Source: Streptomyces cyanogenus (GTDB lineage: Bacteria; Actinomycetota; Actinomycetes; Streptomycetales; Streptomycetaceae). From it: 64,000 bases of DNA. The notes below the pieces were generated by a model. It saw only the letters and a program-made list of their open reading frames with translations, ran no database searches and was not told where the DNA came from. The stretch lies in contig NZ_CP071839.1 of assembly GCF_017526105.1 (NCBI RefSeq), forward strand, positions 1,302,001 through 1,366,000, written 5' to 3'. Positions 1-8,272 of the stretch are shown piece by piece (position 1 is the stretch's first letter; every line of letters begins with the position of its first letter). Made by a program: the position numbers and the translations under genes.

Positions 1-908
1 ACCACTCCCCCGAGGTCGACGTCCTGGACCGGGTAGTGCGTGGCGTAGTTGGCGATCGGCGTCTGGTTCCACAGCACGTGATCGATCGCCTCCTCGACCA
101 GCAGGCCGGAGTCGCGTCCGCTGGTGTCGGGCGACAGCAGCAGGAGCAGGGCGTTGCCGATGAGGTTGCGCTCGGGCTCCACACCGGCGCCCATCAGCAT
201 GACCAGCTGGTCCTTGAGTTCCTCGTCGGTGAGTCCCGCGGGGTGCTGGATCAGCCAGGAGGTGACGTCGTCGCCGGGCCGGCGGCGCTTGAGCGCGATC
301 AGCTCCATGAGGCAGGCGGTCAGCTCCTCGTTGGCACGCAGGGCGTCCTGACCGTCGAAGATCGCCGACATCGCGCTGGTGAGGGTGTCACCGATGTCCG
401 CCGGGCAGCCGAAGAGCTTGTTGAACAGCAGCAGCGGCAGCAGCTTGGCGTAGTCGTTGAGGAGGTCGGCCCGGCCGCGCTCGCTGAACTGGTCGATGAG
501 GTAGTCGGCGAGGGGCTCGACGTCCCGGCGGATCCGGGTGATGTTGAGCCGGGCCAGGCTGTCCGTGACGGCCTTACGCAGCCGCAGGTGCACGGCGCCG
601 TCGGTGAACAGGCAGTTCGGCCGGTACGCCATCATCGGCAGCACCGGGTTGTCCAGCGGGATCCGCCCTTCGTTCAGAGCCTTCCAGCGGCGGGCGTCCC
701 GGGCGAAGAGCGTGGAGTTCTGCAGCACGCGCAGGGCCGTCTCGTGGCCGACGACCAGGGTGGCGTCGACACCGGGTGCGAGTTCGACCGGCCCGGCCGG
801 ACCGTGGGCACGCAGCCGGTCGTAGACCTGGTGGGGGTCGGCGGCGAACGCGGCGTCGTGCATGGGGCATCGGCCGCCGGCGGGGGCGGGGGCTGACTGG
901 CGGTCCAT
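1..908 (-). CDS. cvnE: Conservon-associated cytochrome P450 (partial, C-terminus outside window)
   Basis: About 302 residues of a soluble bacterial P450; the heme-binding Cys region lies beyond the window edge. ATG at 908 is preceded by AAGGA. It follows cvnD by 49 bp in the same direction, the usual place of the P450 in conservon operons. The I-helix region reads LVMLMGAGVEPERNLIGNAL, lacking the usual AGxxTT. The K-helix reads DHVLWNQTP, where ordinary P450s have ExxR, so both Glu and Arg appear replaced. That resembles the CYP157 family, described as lacking ExxR. Likely a cytoplasmic monooxygenase or redox partner of the membrane G-protein complex; substrate unknown. Confidence 0.85.
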   Translation of the reverse strand, partial: MDRQSAPAPAGGRCPMHDAAFAADPHQVYDRLRAHGPAGPVELAPGVDATLVVGHETALRVLQNSTLFARDARRWKALNEGRIPLDNPVLPMMAYRPNCLFTDGAVHLRLRKAVTDSLARLNITRIRRDVEPLADYLIDQFSERGRADLLNDYAKLLPLLLFNKLFGCPADIGDTLTSAMSAIFDGQDALRANEELTACLMELIALKRRRPGDDVTSWLIQHPAGLTDEELKDQLVMLMGAGVEPERNLIGNALLLLLSPDTSGRDSGLLVEEAIDHVLWNQTPIANYATHYPVQDVDLGGV

Positions 909-957
909 GAGGTTCCTTCTGCTGGCTCCGGGCCGATGGTCCGGGGGGATGGGGGTG

Positions 958-1560
958 TCAGGCGGCTCGGGTGAGCAGGTGACGCACGAGCGCGATCAGC
1001 GCGTGGGCGGAGGACTGCCGGTCGCGGGCGTCGCAGTAGACGACGGGGGTGTCCGGGAGCAGGTCGAGGGCCTCGCGCACCTCCGCCTCCTCGTAAACGC
1101 TGCCCGGCTCGAAGCTGTTGACGGCGATGGCGTACTCGAGGCCGTAGCGCTCGACGAGGTCGATGACGGGGAAGGTCTCCTCCAGCCGGGCGGGGTCGAC
1201 CAGGAGCAGCGCGCCCAGCGCGCCGCGCGCCATGTCCTCCCACAGCTGCATGAACCGCTGCTGGCCGGGGGTGCCGAACAGGTACAGCACGAGGTCGTCG
1301 CTGAGCGTCAGCCGGCCGAAGTCCAGGGCCACGGTGGTGGTGGTCTTGTCCGTCACGCCCCTGAGGTCGTCCACGTGGAGGGACGCCTGTGTCATCTTCT
1401 CCTCGGTGCGCAGCGGGGTGATCTCCGACAGGGAGCCGATGAAGGTCGTCTTGCCCACGGCGAAGTGCCCGACGACCAGGATCTTCGCAGCGTTGGTCAC
1501 CGCGCTGGAGACGTATATGGATCCGGGGGCCGTCTCAGCCGATGAGGGATTGGAGTCCAT
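958..1560 (-). CDS. cvnD: Conservon G-protein, ATP/GTP-binding protein CvnD
   Basis: A 200-residue small GTPase-like protein. The P-loop GHFAVGKTT lies at residues 31-39 and a switch-type motif LFGTPGQQRF follows, typical of the MglA-like CvnD family. Its start overlaps the end of cvnC by 26 bp, so the two are probably translationally coupled. In conservons (cvnABCD, Streptomyces) it is thought to bind the sensor-like CvnA and the roadblock CvnB at the membrane in a eukaryote-like G-protein relay. Family assignment is firm; which conservon paralogue this is I cannot say. Confidence 0.93.
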   Translation of the reverse strand: MDSNPSSAETAPGSIYVSSAVTNAAKILVVGHFAVGKTTFIGSLSEITPLRTEEKMTQASLHVDDLRGVTDKTTTTVALDFGRLTLSDDLVLYLFGTPGQQRFMQLWEDMARGALGALLLVDPARLEETFPVIDLVERYGLEYAIAVNSFEPGSVYEEAEVREALDLLPDTPVVYCDARDRQSSAHALIALVRHLLTRAA

Positions 1561-1909
1561 TCAGAACCTTTTCCAGGGTCGCTCTGTCAACGTTCTGAGC
1601 CCGGGGCGGCTCGGCGCGGCGCAGGAGGTGCCCTTGCTCGGATAAGTCGGTCAGCAGCAGCCGGGCCACCCCCACCGGCAGTCCCAGGTGGCCGGCCACT
1701 TCGGCGACCGACAGGTAGCCGCCGGCGCACAGCTCCCAGATCGCCATCACCTCGGGGCCGGCTCCCAACGGGGGCGTCCGGTCGGGAGCCAGGGTGACGA
1801 GGGTGTGCAGCGCCAGGTCGTCCGCGGCCGGCAGGGTCCGGCCGCCGGTGATGACGTAGGAGCGGACGAAGTCGCTGGTGACGGAGGCTTCCTCACCGGG
1901 GCTCCTCAT
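1535..1909 (-). CDS. cvnC: Conservon DUF742 protein CvnC
   Basis: A 124-residue protein with the DUF742 pattern: RSYVITGGRT near the N-terminus, then a winged-helix-like segment (ELCAGGYLSVAEVAGHLGLP). ATG at 1909 overlaps the stop of cvnB (ATGA), and its 3' end overlaps cvnD. DUF742 proteins are always found in such operons and probably act as adaptor components of the complex; no enzymatic function is known. Confidence 0.92.
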   Translation of the reverse strand: MRSPGEEASVTSDFVRSYVITGGRTLPAADDLALHTLVTLAPDRTPPLGAGPEVMAIWELCAGGYLSVAEVAGHLGLPVGVARLLLTDLSEQGHLLRRAEPPRAQNVDRATLEKVLNGLQSLIG

Positions 1910-2307
1910 GCGCCGGCACCGTTGTCCGAGCGCGGCGCCACACTCATCGCCTTGCTCAGGGCGGACACCGTCTTCTGCATACGGAAGGACATGGCCTCCA
2001 TGTCGACGTCCAGCGCGGCCGAGACGGCGAGGTAGGAGCCCTGGCCGGCCGCGATCAGGAAGATCCAGCCGCCGTCGTACTCCAGCAGCGTCTGCTTCCA
2101 GATCCCGTGTCCCGCTCCCACGAACCCGGCGACGGCCCGGCTGAGCGACTGCATGGAGCTCATGGCGGCGGCGTTGGTCTCGGCATCGTCCCGTGCGATG
2201 TCGTCCGAGCGCTGCAGCAGCAGGCCGTCGCCCGAGACGAGGATCGCGTGCCGGGCTCCGCGTACCTCGAGTAGGTCGTTCAGCACCCAGGACAGGTCGA
2301 TGTTCAC
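1906..2307 (-). CDS. cvnB: Conservon roadblock/LC7 protein CvnB
   Basis: A 133-residue roadblock/LC7-domain protein (DLLEVRGARHAILVSGDGLL near the start), the type that binds MglA-like GTPases as a regulator. It starts at GTG 2307 inside the stop of cvnA (GTGA overlap). Family membership is clear from length, fold-typical segments and operon position between the sensor-like gene and the DUF742 gene. Confidence 0.93.
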   Translation of the reverse strand: MNIDLSWVLNDLLEVRGARHAILVSGDGLLLQRSDDIARDDAETNAAAMSSMQSLSRAVAGFVGAGHGIWKQTLLEYDGGWIFLIAAGQGSYLAVSAALDVDMEAMSFRMQKTVSALSKAMSVAPRSDNGAGA

Positions 2308-3506
2308 TTGTTGTCAGGTCCTTCCGTGGTGTTCGTGGTGCGCCCGAGCTGTGTTCCGCGCGCGAACGCCCCGAGCCGCGACGCCGTCACCTCGCTGGCG
2401 GGCCCGGACGGCACCTCCTGGCCGCCGGCGTCGAGGGACGGGACCACCGTGACGGGGCCACCACGCCGCCGGCGTTTGGGCAGACCTCCCGAGGTCGTCC
2501 CCACCACGTGCGAGGGACCCACGACCGGGACCGGCGCCAGCCGCTGGGGAGCCGCCTCCTGGCCCTCGTCGTGCTGGACGTCGGCCGCGGGGGACGGCAC
2601 GTCGGCCGCGAGAAGACTTTCGGGCACACGAATCACTGCACGCACTCCGCCGTAGGGGGACACGGAACCGACGGAGACGGCGAAGCCGTAGCGGGCGGCG
2701 AGCATGCCGCACACGGCGAAGCCGAACCGCGGCGGGTCGCCGAGACCGGTGATGTCGACGGGACCGTCGACCGCCAGCAGCGCCGCCGCCCGGTCCTTGG
2801 TCTCCTGGTCCATGCCGAGTCCGGCGTCGTCGACGATGAAGCACAACCCGGTCGGTACGGCCTGGATGTTGACCTCCACCGGGGTGCCGGGCGCGCTGTA
2901 GTTCGTCGCGTTGTCCAGCAGTTCGGCCAGGACGACGGCCACCGGCTCGACCGCCTTGCCGACGAGGGAGACGTTGACCTGGGAGTGGACGCTGACCCGG
3001 TCGAAGTCCTTGATCCTGCCCTGGGCGCTGCGCGCCACGTCGTACACCGTGGCGGCGCGCTCGCGGCGGCCGAGCCAGCCGCCGCAGAGCACGGAGATGC
3101 CCTTGGCACGGCGGCTGAACTGGCTGCCGGTGTGGTCGACCGTCATCAGGTCGGCCAGCACCTCGGTGGTGTCGCCGTACTTCTTCAGCAGGTTGTCCAG
3201 GAGCACCTGCTGTTCCTCGGCGAGCGACTGGAGGGTTCCCATCGCGGATTTCAGCACCGCCTTGGTCGCGGCTTCCGCGTCCGCCCGTACGTCCGCGAGG
3301 TCACGCTGGTGCTGCGCGGTCAGCGCGGCGATGTGTGCGTGGAGCTGACCGACATCGCCACGGGCCTCCCCCAGCCCGGTCTCCAGGTCCTTCCTCGTTC
3401 TTCGGAGCGCCATGTTGGTTCTCCGGGCCCGCATCACTGCGACGACCGCAGCGACGAGCACCACAAGCAAGATCCACAGCAGTGGATCCTGGGTCAATGA
3501 CGTCAT
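2304..3506 (-). CDS. cvnA: Conservon sensor-like histidine kinase CvnA
   Basis: A 400-residue membrane protein. ATG at 3506 gives a short N-terminus followed at once by one TM helix (LLWILLVVLVAAVVAVM, about residues 9-26). A coiled region follows (residues 35-95), then a nitrate-sensor/HATPase-type ATP-binding domain with N-box ELLDNATNYSAP and G-box DDAGLGMD. The C-terminal 100 residues are low-complexity and basic. CvnA proteins resemble kinases but an ordinary phospho-acceptor His is not evident here. It is the first gene of the operon cvnA-B-C-D-P450. Confidence 0.93.
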   Translation of the reverse strand: MTSLTQDPLLWILLVVLVAAVVAVMRARRTNMALRRTRKDLETGLGEARGDVGQLHAHIAALTAQHQRDLADVRADAEAATKAVLKSAMGTLQSLAEEQQVLLDNLLKKYGDTTEVLADLMTVDHTGSQFSRRAKGISVLCGGWLGRRERAATVYDVARSAQGRIKDFDRVSVHSQVNVSLVGKAVEPVAVVLAELLDNATNYSAPGTPVEVNIQAVPTGLCFIVDDAGLGMDQETKDRAAALLAVDGPVDITGLGDPPRFGFAVCGMLAARYGFAVSVGSVSPYGGVRAVIRVPESLLAADVPSPAADVQHDEGQEAAPQRLAPVPVVGPSHVVGTTSGGLPKRRRRGGPVTVVPSLDAGGQEVPSGPASEVTASRLGAFARGTQLGRTTNTTEGPDNK

Positions 3507-3732
3507 GAGACTCTCTTCAAGTCGCGTCGCGCCAGGAGCATGAGCAGCGCGATGGTGCCTTCGAGACTGTCCCCCAGACGCGTTCATGACACGTCGTCAG
3601 CCCGTTGAAAAGTGGGATGATCTTATCAGTCACACCGGCACAACCGGCTTGCCCAGAGCCTCAATTGAGACGACACCAAACCCACACAGCCCGGCAACAC
3701 GCCCGTCGCACGACGGCTGCCACGGTGCGGAA

Positions 3733-4857
3733 TCAGTCCGGCCACACGCCCGTCGCCAGGAACGAGTCGAGCGCCCCCGCGTACGGCTCGATGTCCAGGC
3801 CCTGCTCCGCGAGCCAGGCGTCCGAGTAGTACTTGTCCAGGTACCGGTCGCCCGGGTCGCACAACAGGGTGACGACACTGCCGGTACGCCCCTCGGCCAC
3901 CATCTCGGCGACGATCTTCAGCGCGCTCCACAGACCGGTGCCCGTGGAGCCGCCCGCCTTGCGGCCGATGCTCCCCTCCAGCGCCCGTACGGCGGCGACG
4001 CTGGCCGCGTCCGGGACCTTCATCATCCGGTCGATGGCACCGGGCACGAAGCTGGGCTCCATGCGCGGCCGGCCGATGCCCTCGATCCGGGAGCCGCAGT
4101 CGCAGGTGACGTCCGGGTCGCCGCTGGTCCAGCCCTCGAAGAAACAGGAGTTCTCGGGGTCGGCGACACAGATCCGGGTGTCGTACTGCATGTAGTGCAC
4201 GTAGCGCGCGAGGGTCGCCGAGGTGCCGCCGGTGCCCGCCGTCGCGACGATCCAGGCCGGCTCGGGGAACCGCTCCAGCTGCAACTGCCGGAAGATCGAC
4301 TCGGCGATGTTGTTGTTGCCTCGCCAGTCCGTGGCCCGCTCGGCGTAGGTGAACTGGTCCATGTAGTGGCCGCCGGTCTCCACCGCGAGGCGGGCGGACT
4401 CCTCGTACATCTTCCGGGAGTCGTCCACGAAGTGGCACTGTCCGCCGTGGAACTGGATCAGTCGGATCTTCTCGGCGCTCGTCGTGCGTGGCATGACCGC
4501 GATGAAGGGCACGCCGATCAGCTTCGCGAAGTAGGCCTCGGAGACGGCCGTCGAGCCGCTGGACGCCTCGATCACCGGTCGGTCCGGACGGATCCAGCCA
4601 TTGCAGAGTCCGTACAGGAACAGGGAACGGGCGAGCCGGTGCTTGAGGCTCCCGGTGGGGTGGGTGGACTCGTCCTTCAGGTAGAGGTCGATGCCCCACT
4701 GCTCGGGCAGCGGGAAGCGCAGCAGGTGTGTGTCGGCCGACCGGTTGGCGTCCGCCTGGACCTTGCGGACGGCCTCTTTCAGCCATGCTCGGTAGGCGGC
4801 GTCACTGCGGTCGACGTCGAGGGTGGCGCCGGTTTCGGTCCGGGGGGTGGTGCTCAC
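3733..4857 (-). CDS. cds1: PLP-dependent cysteine synthase/cysteine desulfhydrase family protein (Cds1-like)
   Basis: A 374-residue fold-type II PLP enzyme. The PLP lysine lies in [11 protein letters not shown], the phosphate loop is [11 protein letters not shown], and a substrate loop [13 protein letters not shown] is visible. Length and the [13 protein letters not shown] segment match the Cds1 family (the Mycobacterium tuberculosis member degrades L-cysteine to H2S, pyruvate and ammonia) better than classical CysK. GTG at 4857 has AAGGAG 8 nt upstream; in-frame starts further upstream lack such a site. It stands alone, downstream of nothing on its strand. Desulfhydrase rather than synthase activity is an inference from family. 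Confidence 0.82.
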   Translation of the reverse strand: MSTTPRTETGATLDVDRSDAAYRAWLKEAVRKVQADANRSADTHLLRFPLPEQWGIDLYLKDESTHPTGSLKHRLARSLFLYGLCNGWIRPDRPVIEASSGSTAVSEAYFAKLIGVPFIAVMPRTTSAEKIRLIQFHGGQCHFVDDSRKMYEESARLAVETGGHYMDQFTYAERATDWRGNNNIAESIFRQLQLERFPEPAWIVATAGTGGTSATLARYVHYMQYDTRICVADPENSCFFEGWTSGDPDVTCDCGSRIEGIGRPRMEPSFVPGAIDRMMKVPDAASVAAVRALEGSIGRKAGGSTGTGLWSALKIVAEMVAEGRTGSVVTLLCDPGDRYLDKYYSDAWLAEQGLDIEPYAGALDSFLATGVWPD

Positions 4858-5163
4858 GGCGGGGCTCCTTACGCTGGTCGCCGACGGCGTCTCACGCGAG
4901 CCGGCAGTTCGAGCATAGGCAGCTTTCAGAACGCTTCCCACCTGCATAAACGCACCTTTGAGCCGCCCAAAGCGGCCCTGGGGCACAGGCGTGCGAACCC
5001 TCGGGGGGCGCACGGGCGCGTACGCTCCGGGCGGTTGTCGCACGCGCCCCGTGCGTACTGGTGCTCCACGCCGTACCGGGGCAGACTGCACGCGACGGGA
5101 CCACCGTCCCGAACGGGGGCGCACAGGGAACCGAACGGGAACACCGTAAGGGGGCGGCGAGAC
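4858..5163. other. Intergenic region with a GC-rich inverted repeat (5010-5021 / 5042-5054)
   Basis: No gene is supported in this divergent spacer. It holds a 12-bp inverted repeat, GCACGGGCGCGT paired with ACGCGCCCCGTGC (one bulged C), with a 20-nt loop. It sits about 110 bp upstream of the 5164 gene. It could be a 5' UTR hairpin or an operator; no T-tract follows, so a terminator is less likely. Confidence 0.45.
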
Positions 5164-5487
5164 ATGGCGGAGCCGGAGTTCACGGCCACCGGCGTGCGCA
5201 TCGGCAAGCGCCTGCGTTCGCTCACCCGGGCCGGCCAGGTCCGGATCAGCGACGGCAGGCTGCAGTTGCTCACCAGCTACGGCAGCGAGATCGACAGCGC
5301 GCCGGTGCAGGCGGTGCGCGCGTCCAAGCCGTGGTTCGTGCCGGACGACCGGGCGCTGGCCGACGTCAACGGCACCCGGTACCTGCTGACGCTGGGCGAG
5401 CACGACCCCGCGCCCGGGCAGCCCGGTCCCCCGGCGGCACGGCGGTTCGTGGAGGCGGTGCGCCGGGCGGCGGGACGCGGCGGCTGA
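5164..5487 (+). CDS. Conserved hypothetical protein
   Basis: A 107-residue soluble protein, basic in the middle ([20 protein letters not shown]) with a beta-rich core ([30 protein letters not shown]). No catalytic motif or TM segment is seen. ATG 5164 lies behind an AAGGGGG run. Codon use is ordinary for this chromosome. I do not recognise a characterised family; it is probably a small actinobacterial conserved protein. Flanked by the divergent Cds1-like gene and the downstream ATPase gene, with no evidence of an operon. Confidence 0.7.
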   Translation: MAEPEFTATGVRIGKRLRSLTRAGQVRISDGRLQLLTSYGSEIDSAPVQAVRASKPWFVPDDRALADVNGTRYLLTLGEHDPAPGQPGPPAARRFVEAVRRAAGRGG

Positions 5488-5715
5488 GGAGCCGTACGCC
5501 GCTCACGGTGCGCAGCGGTCGGTCGCGGCGAGTTGCGGGAGCGCATCCGCTGCGTCACGCTGGTCTCACGTCACTCTGGGTTTACCGGCGATAACGCTGC
5601 GAACCAGCCCGCCGGCCACGACAGCAGGCGGACGTTTGGACGCAAGCACCCTGCTGGATCCGTTGTTCTCCGTGTTCTCCGGTTCCTCCGGACCTCACAT
5701 CGGGGAGTCGCAGCC

Positions 5716-6651
5716 GTGATCAGTCACCCAAGCAGGCACTGCACGGTGGAGCTCCAAGCCCTGCCGTCGCGGATCGGCCAGGTCCGCAGAATCGTATCTG
5801 CGCAGTTGCGCTACTGGCATCTGGACCCGTTGATAGACCGGGCCGCGCTCGGTGTGACGGAGCTGCTGAGCAACGTCCACCGGCACGCCAGGCCCGACAA
5901 GTCGTGCACCGTCGAGCTGGAGCTGCTGCCGGACCGGCTCACGGTCTCGGTCCGCGACCACGATCCGCGCCTTCCGGTACCGGCCGACGTCCCCGACACG
6001 GCGGACGCCACCCCGCTGGCCACCTGCGGGCGGGGACTGGCGATGGTGGCAGCGGTCAGCGAGAGCTGGGGCGCGCGGCCGGACGGCGAGAACGGCAAGG
6101 TGGTGTGGTTCACCCTGCCGGCCGCGGCGGCGCCGCGCAGCCATCCGGACCACGCTCCGCGGGGTACGACACGGCCGACACCGGTGCCTGCCGGCGCGGG
6201 CGTCGGTACGGGGGCTTCCGTGCCGACGGCCGGGGCGGAGAGTTCGGTGGCGGCCGGGAACGGGGCTTCGGGGCGGGTGGCGGTCGGCGTGGCGAACGGC
6301 GCCGCCGTGCCCGCGCGGGCCGCGGTCCGGGCCGGTGCCGTGGCGGACAGTGGATCTGCGGGCGAGTCCGGCAGTGCGGTGCCCGCCGGTGCGCGGGCGC
6401 CCGGGAGGGGCACCGCCGGCACCGCCCCGGCGGGTCGTACGGCACCCGCACCCGGCCACGGCGCGGCACCCGCCCGAACGACGGTGCCGGCGGGAAGCAC
6501 CGTCTCCGCACCCACCGGACGCACGGCGCCCGCACCCGCCGCGGGCCCGGTCCCCGTCACGGCCGCGCCCGCGACCCCCGCCCCCGCGGCGCGGCCGGCG
6601 TCCCCCGCCGCCGGGACCCCGGCTCCCGCCGGACCCGCCGTTCGCAGCTGA
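5716..6651 (+). CDS. ATP-binding protein (RsbW-like HATPase) with long Ala/Pro/Gly-rich tail
   Basis: The first ~135 residues form an HATPase_c_2 domain of the anti-sigma/serine kinase type: N-box TELLSNVHRHA, then RDHDPRLP and the G-box CGRGLAMVAAVSESWG. GTG 5716 is preceded by GGGGAG at good spacing and gives the usual family N-terminus. Residues ~140-311 are a low-complexity tail of A, P, G, T and V with scattered R, predicted disordered. Streptomyces encodes many such orphan kinases, which may phosphorylate anti-sigma antagonists; no partner gene is adjacent. The tail nearly doubles the protein and is unusual for the family. Confidence 0.8.
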   Translation: MISHPSRHCTVELQALPSRIGQVRRIVSAQLRYWHLDPLIDRAALGVTELLSNVHRHARPDKSCTVELELLPDRLTVSVRDHDPRLPVPADVPDTADATPLATCGRGLAMVAAVSESWGARPDGENGKVVWFTLPAAAAPRSHPDHAPRGTTRPTPVPAGAGVGTGASVPTAGAESSVAAGNGASGRVAVGVANGAAVPARAAVRAGAVADSGSAGESGSAVPAGARAPGRGTAGTAPAGRTAPAPGHGAAPARTTVPAGSTVSAPTGRTAPAPAAGPVPVTAAPATPAPAARPASPAAGTPAPAGPAVRS

Positions 6652-6712
6652 CCGGACGGCGACCTGCCCCGGCGGCAACACGCGGGCGGGCGGCGGCGGA
6701 TGACGCCCTGGA

Positions 6713-6733
6713 GCCCCGGCAAGGGGCCGGGGC
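6713..6733 (+). terminator. Probable terminator hairpin after the HATPase gene
   Basis: GCCCCGGC and GCCGGGGC form an 8-bp perfect stem with a 5-nt loop, followed by GTTCTC. It lies 62 bp after the stop at 6651 and upstream of the convergent RidA gene. Confidence 0.6.
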
Positions 6734-6836
6734 GTTCTCACCCCCTCCCGAGGATCAGACGGAGGCCGCCTCGGCGTCCGGCACATGACCATGTGGGCGA
6801 AACAGTTCGAGACGCCGTTCGAGGCATGAGAGCCGC

Positions 6837-7247
6837 TCAGTCGGGCAGCGCGACGGTGAGATCCACCTCGACCAGCTGCCCTGCGAAGCCCAACTGCGCA
6901 ACCCCCAGGAGCGTGCTGGCGGACGTGAAGGCCAGCCCCAGGGCGGAAGCGGTAAGCCGGTGCCAGGCGAGGCCAAGATCCTCCCTGTCATCGCTGCGCA
7001 CGTAGATCACCGACCGCACCACGTGCTGCGGCTGAGCATTCACCGCCGCAAGGGCGGCAAGTGCGTTCACGACCACCTGATCGACTTGCATCTCGAGGGA
7101 GCCCGGGCCGACGAGAGAGCCGCCCTGGTCGAGGGGGCACTGCCCCGCCAGATAAGCCGTTCGGCCGGTCTCCACCACGGTGATGTGGTGGTAGCCCGGC
7201 GTCTCATGCAACTGATCGGGGTTGATGCGGCTGATCTTCGCTGCCAT
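6837..7247 (-). CDS. RidA/YjgF family protein
   Basis: A 136-residue RidA-superfamily protein. It has the typical N-terminal segment, YLAGQCPLDQGG, and a C-terminal VEVDLTVALPD. The canonical RidA arginine motif (RxxVxV near VRSVIYV) is present in part: VVRSVIYVRSDD. Members hydrolyse reactive enamine/imine intermediates from PLP enzymes, or act in side pathways. ATG 7247 was chosen because the family N-terminus begins just after it. It lies in an AT-richer pocket and no PLP enzyme is adjacent, so its substrate is unknown. Confidence 0.88.
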   Translation of the reverse strand: MAAKISRINPDQLHETPGYHHITVVETGRTAYLAGQCPLDQGGSLVGPGSLEMQVDQVVVNALAALAAVNAQPQHVVRSVIYVRSDDREDLGLAWHRLTASALGLAFTSASTLLGVAQLGFAGQLVEVDLTVALPD

Positions 7248-7335
7248 GGCGCGAGTCTGACCAATCTGCTCCCGACACGCACCGAAATTTGACCCACAGC
7301 ACGACCGCCCGACGCAGCGCGAGGGCGAAGGACAA

Positions 7336-7357
7336 GCTAAGAGCCTGTGAACCAACC
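7336..7357 (+). repeat. 22-bp direct repeat, copy 1
   Basis: Core AGAGCCTGTGAAC, with flanks matching the copy at 8284-8305 at 20 of 22 positions. The two copies bracket the dienelactone hydrolase gene in the same orientation. Confidence 0.7.
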
Positions 7358-7454
7358 CCCATCTGCGCAGCGGCGTCCGGCACGCTCGCGGGTTGCCGAA
7401 AAGCCCCGGTCGACCGGCTTGGTTTGCGCTCCGGGATCGTGGTTGCCGACCAGA

Positions 7455-8180
7455 TCACTCCGTTATGGGCAGGCACTCGGCGAGCAGGTCGACGACGTCC
7501 CGCCAAGCTCGCTGCGCGTGCTGAGGGTGAAAACCGACTCCAGGAAGCACGATGTGGTCGACCGGCGGGTGGTGGAAGGCGTGCAAGGCGCCGCCGTAGA
7601 CCACGAGGCGCCAGTCAACGCCCACGGCCTGCATCTCGGCAGTGAACGCGTCCCGTTGCGCGGGCGGCATGATCGGGTCTTCCGACCCGACCCCGGCCCA
7701 CACCGGGCAGTGAATGCGCGCCGTCTCGCCTGGTCGGCCCGTGGTCAGTCCGTTGACCGTCGCGATCGCGCGCAGGTCGACGCCGTCGCGCCCGAGTTCC
7801 AGCGCGATTGCGCCCCCGGTGCCGTAGCCGACGGCGGCGATCCGGTCCGGGTCGGTCCGCGGCTCGGCGCGGAGCACGTCGAGCGCCGCGTGTCCGATGC
7901 CTCGCATCCGGTCGGGGTCAGCGAGCAGCGGCATGCAACGGGCCAACATCTCCTCAGGATCGCCCAAATAGCGCCCGCCGTGGAGGTCGAAGGCCAGGGC
8001 CACGTATCCCAGCTCGGCGAGCACATCGGCCCGGCGGCGCTCGACGTCGCTGAGCCCCATCCCCTCGGGCCCGACCAAGACCGCGGGCCGGCGGTCGACA
8101 CCGGCCGGGAGCGCGAGATGCCCGATCATGGTCAGGCCGTCGGCCGCGTACTCGATCGTGCGCGTTGTAACCGTCGTCAT
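7455..8180 (-). CDS. Dienelactone hydrolase family protein with altered nucleophile elbow
   Basis: A 241-residue alpha/beta hydrolase of the DLH family, normally using a Cys-Asp-His triad. The acid (VGSEDPIMPP) and the histidine (GALHAFHHPP) are recognisable. The nucleophile elbow reads VGYGTGGAI, where DLH proteins have G-x-C-x-G-G (or Ser). Gly120 therefore occupies the nucleophile position, and the codon is an unambiguous GGC. Either the protein is not a classical hydrolase or it uses another residue. ATG 8180 fits the family N-terminus. It is monocistronic and lies between two 22-bp direct repeats in an AT-richer pocket. Confidence 0.82.
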   Translation of the reverse strand: MTTVTTRTIEYAADGLTMIGHLALPAGVDRRPAVLVGPEGMGLSDVERRRADVLAELGYVALAFDLHGGRYLGDPEEMLARCMPLLADPDRMRGIGHAALDVLRAEPRTDPDRIAAVGYGTGGAIALELGRDGVDLRAIATVNGLTTGRPGETARIHCPVWAGVGSEDPIMPPAQRDAFTAEMQAVGVDWRLVVYGGALHAFHHPPVDHIVLPGVGFHPQHAQRAWRDVVDLLAECLPITE

Positions 8181-8272
8181 GAGCTTGGACTGTAGTGATC
8201 GTCGAACCCGGTCGGGCCGGTGCTCTGCCGCTGGCAGAAGGCAGGTCTCTGACGTATTCCGGAACCACTCCG

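Noticed and set aside
2193..3500. A 435-codon plus-strand open frame opposite cvnA
   Set aside because: Antisense shadow of cvnA; no plausible domain and no RBS.
3586..5487. A 633-codon open frame on the plus strand across the Cds1-like gene
   Set aside because: High-GC antisense frame with Arg/Gly/His-rich, low-complexity composition; only its last 108 codons (5164-5487) are the real small gene.
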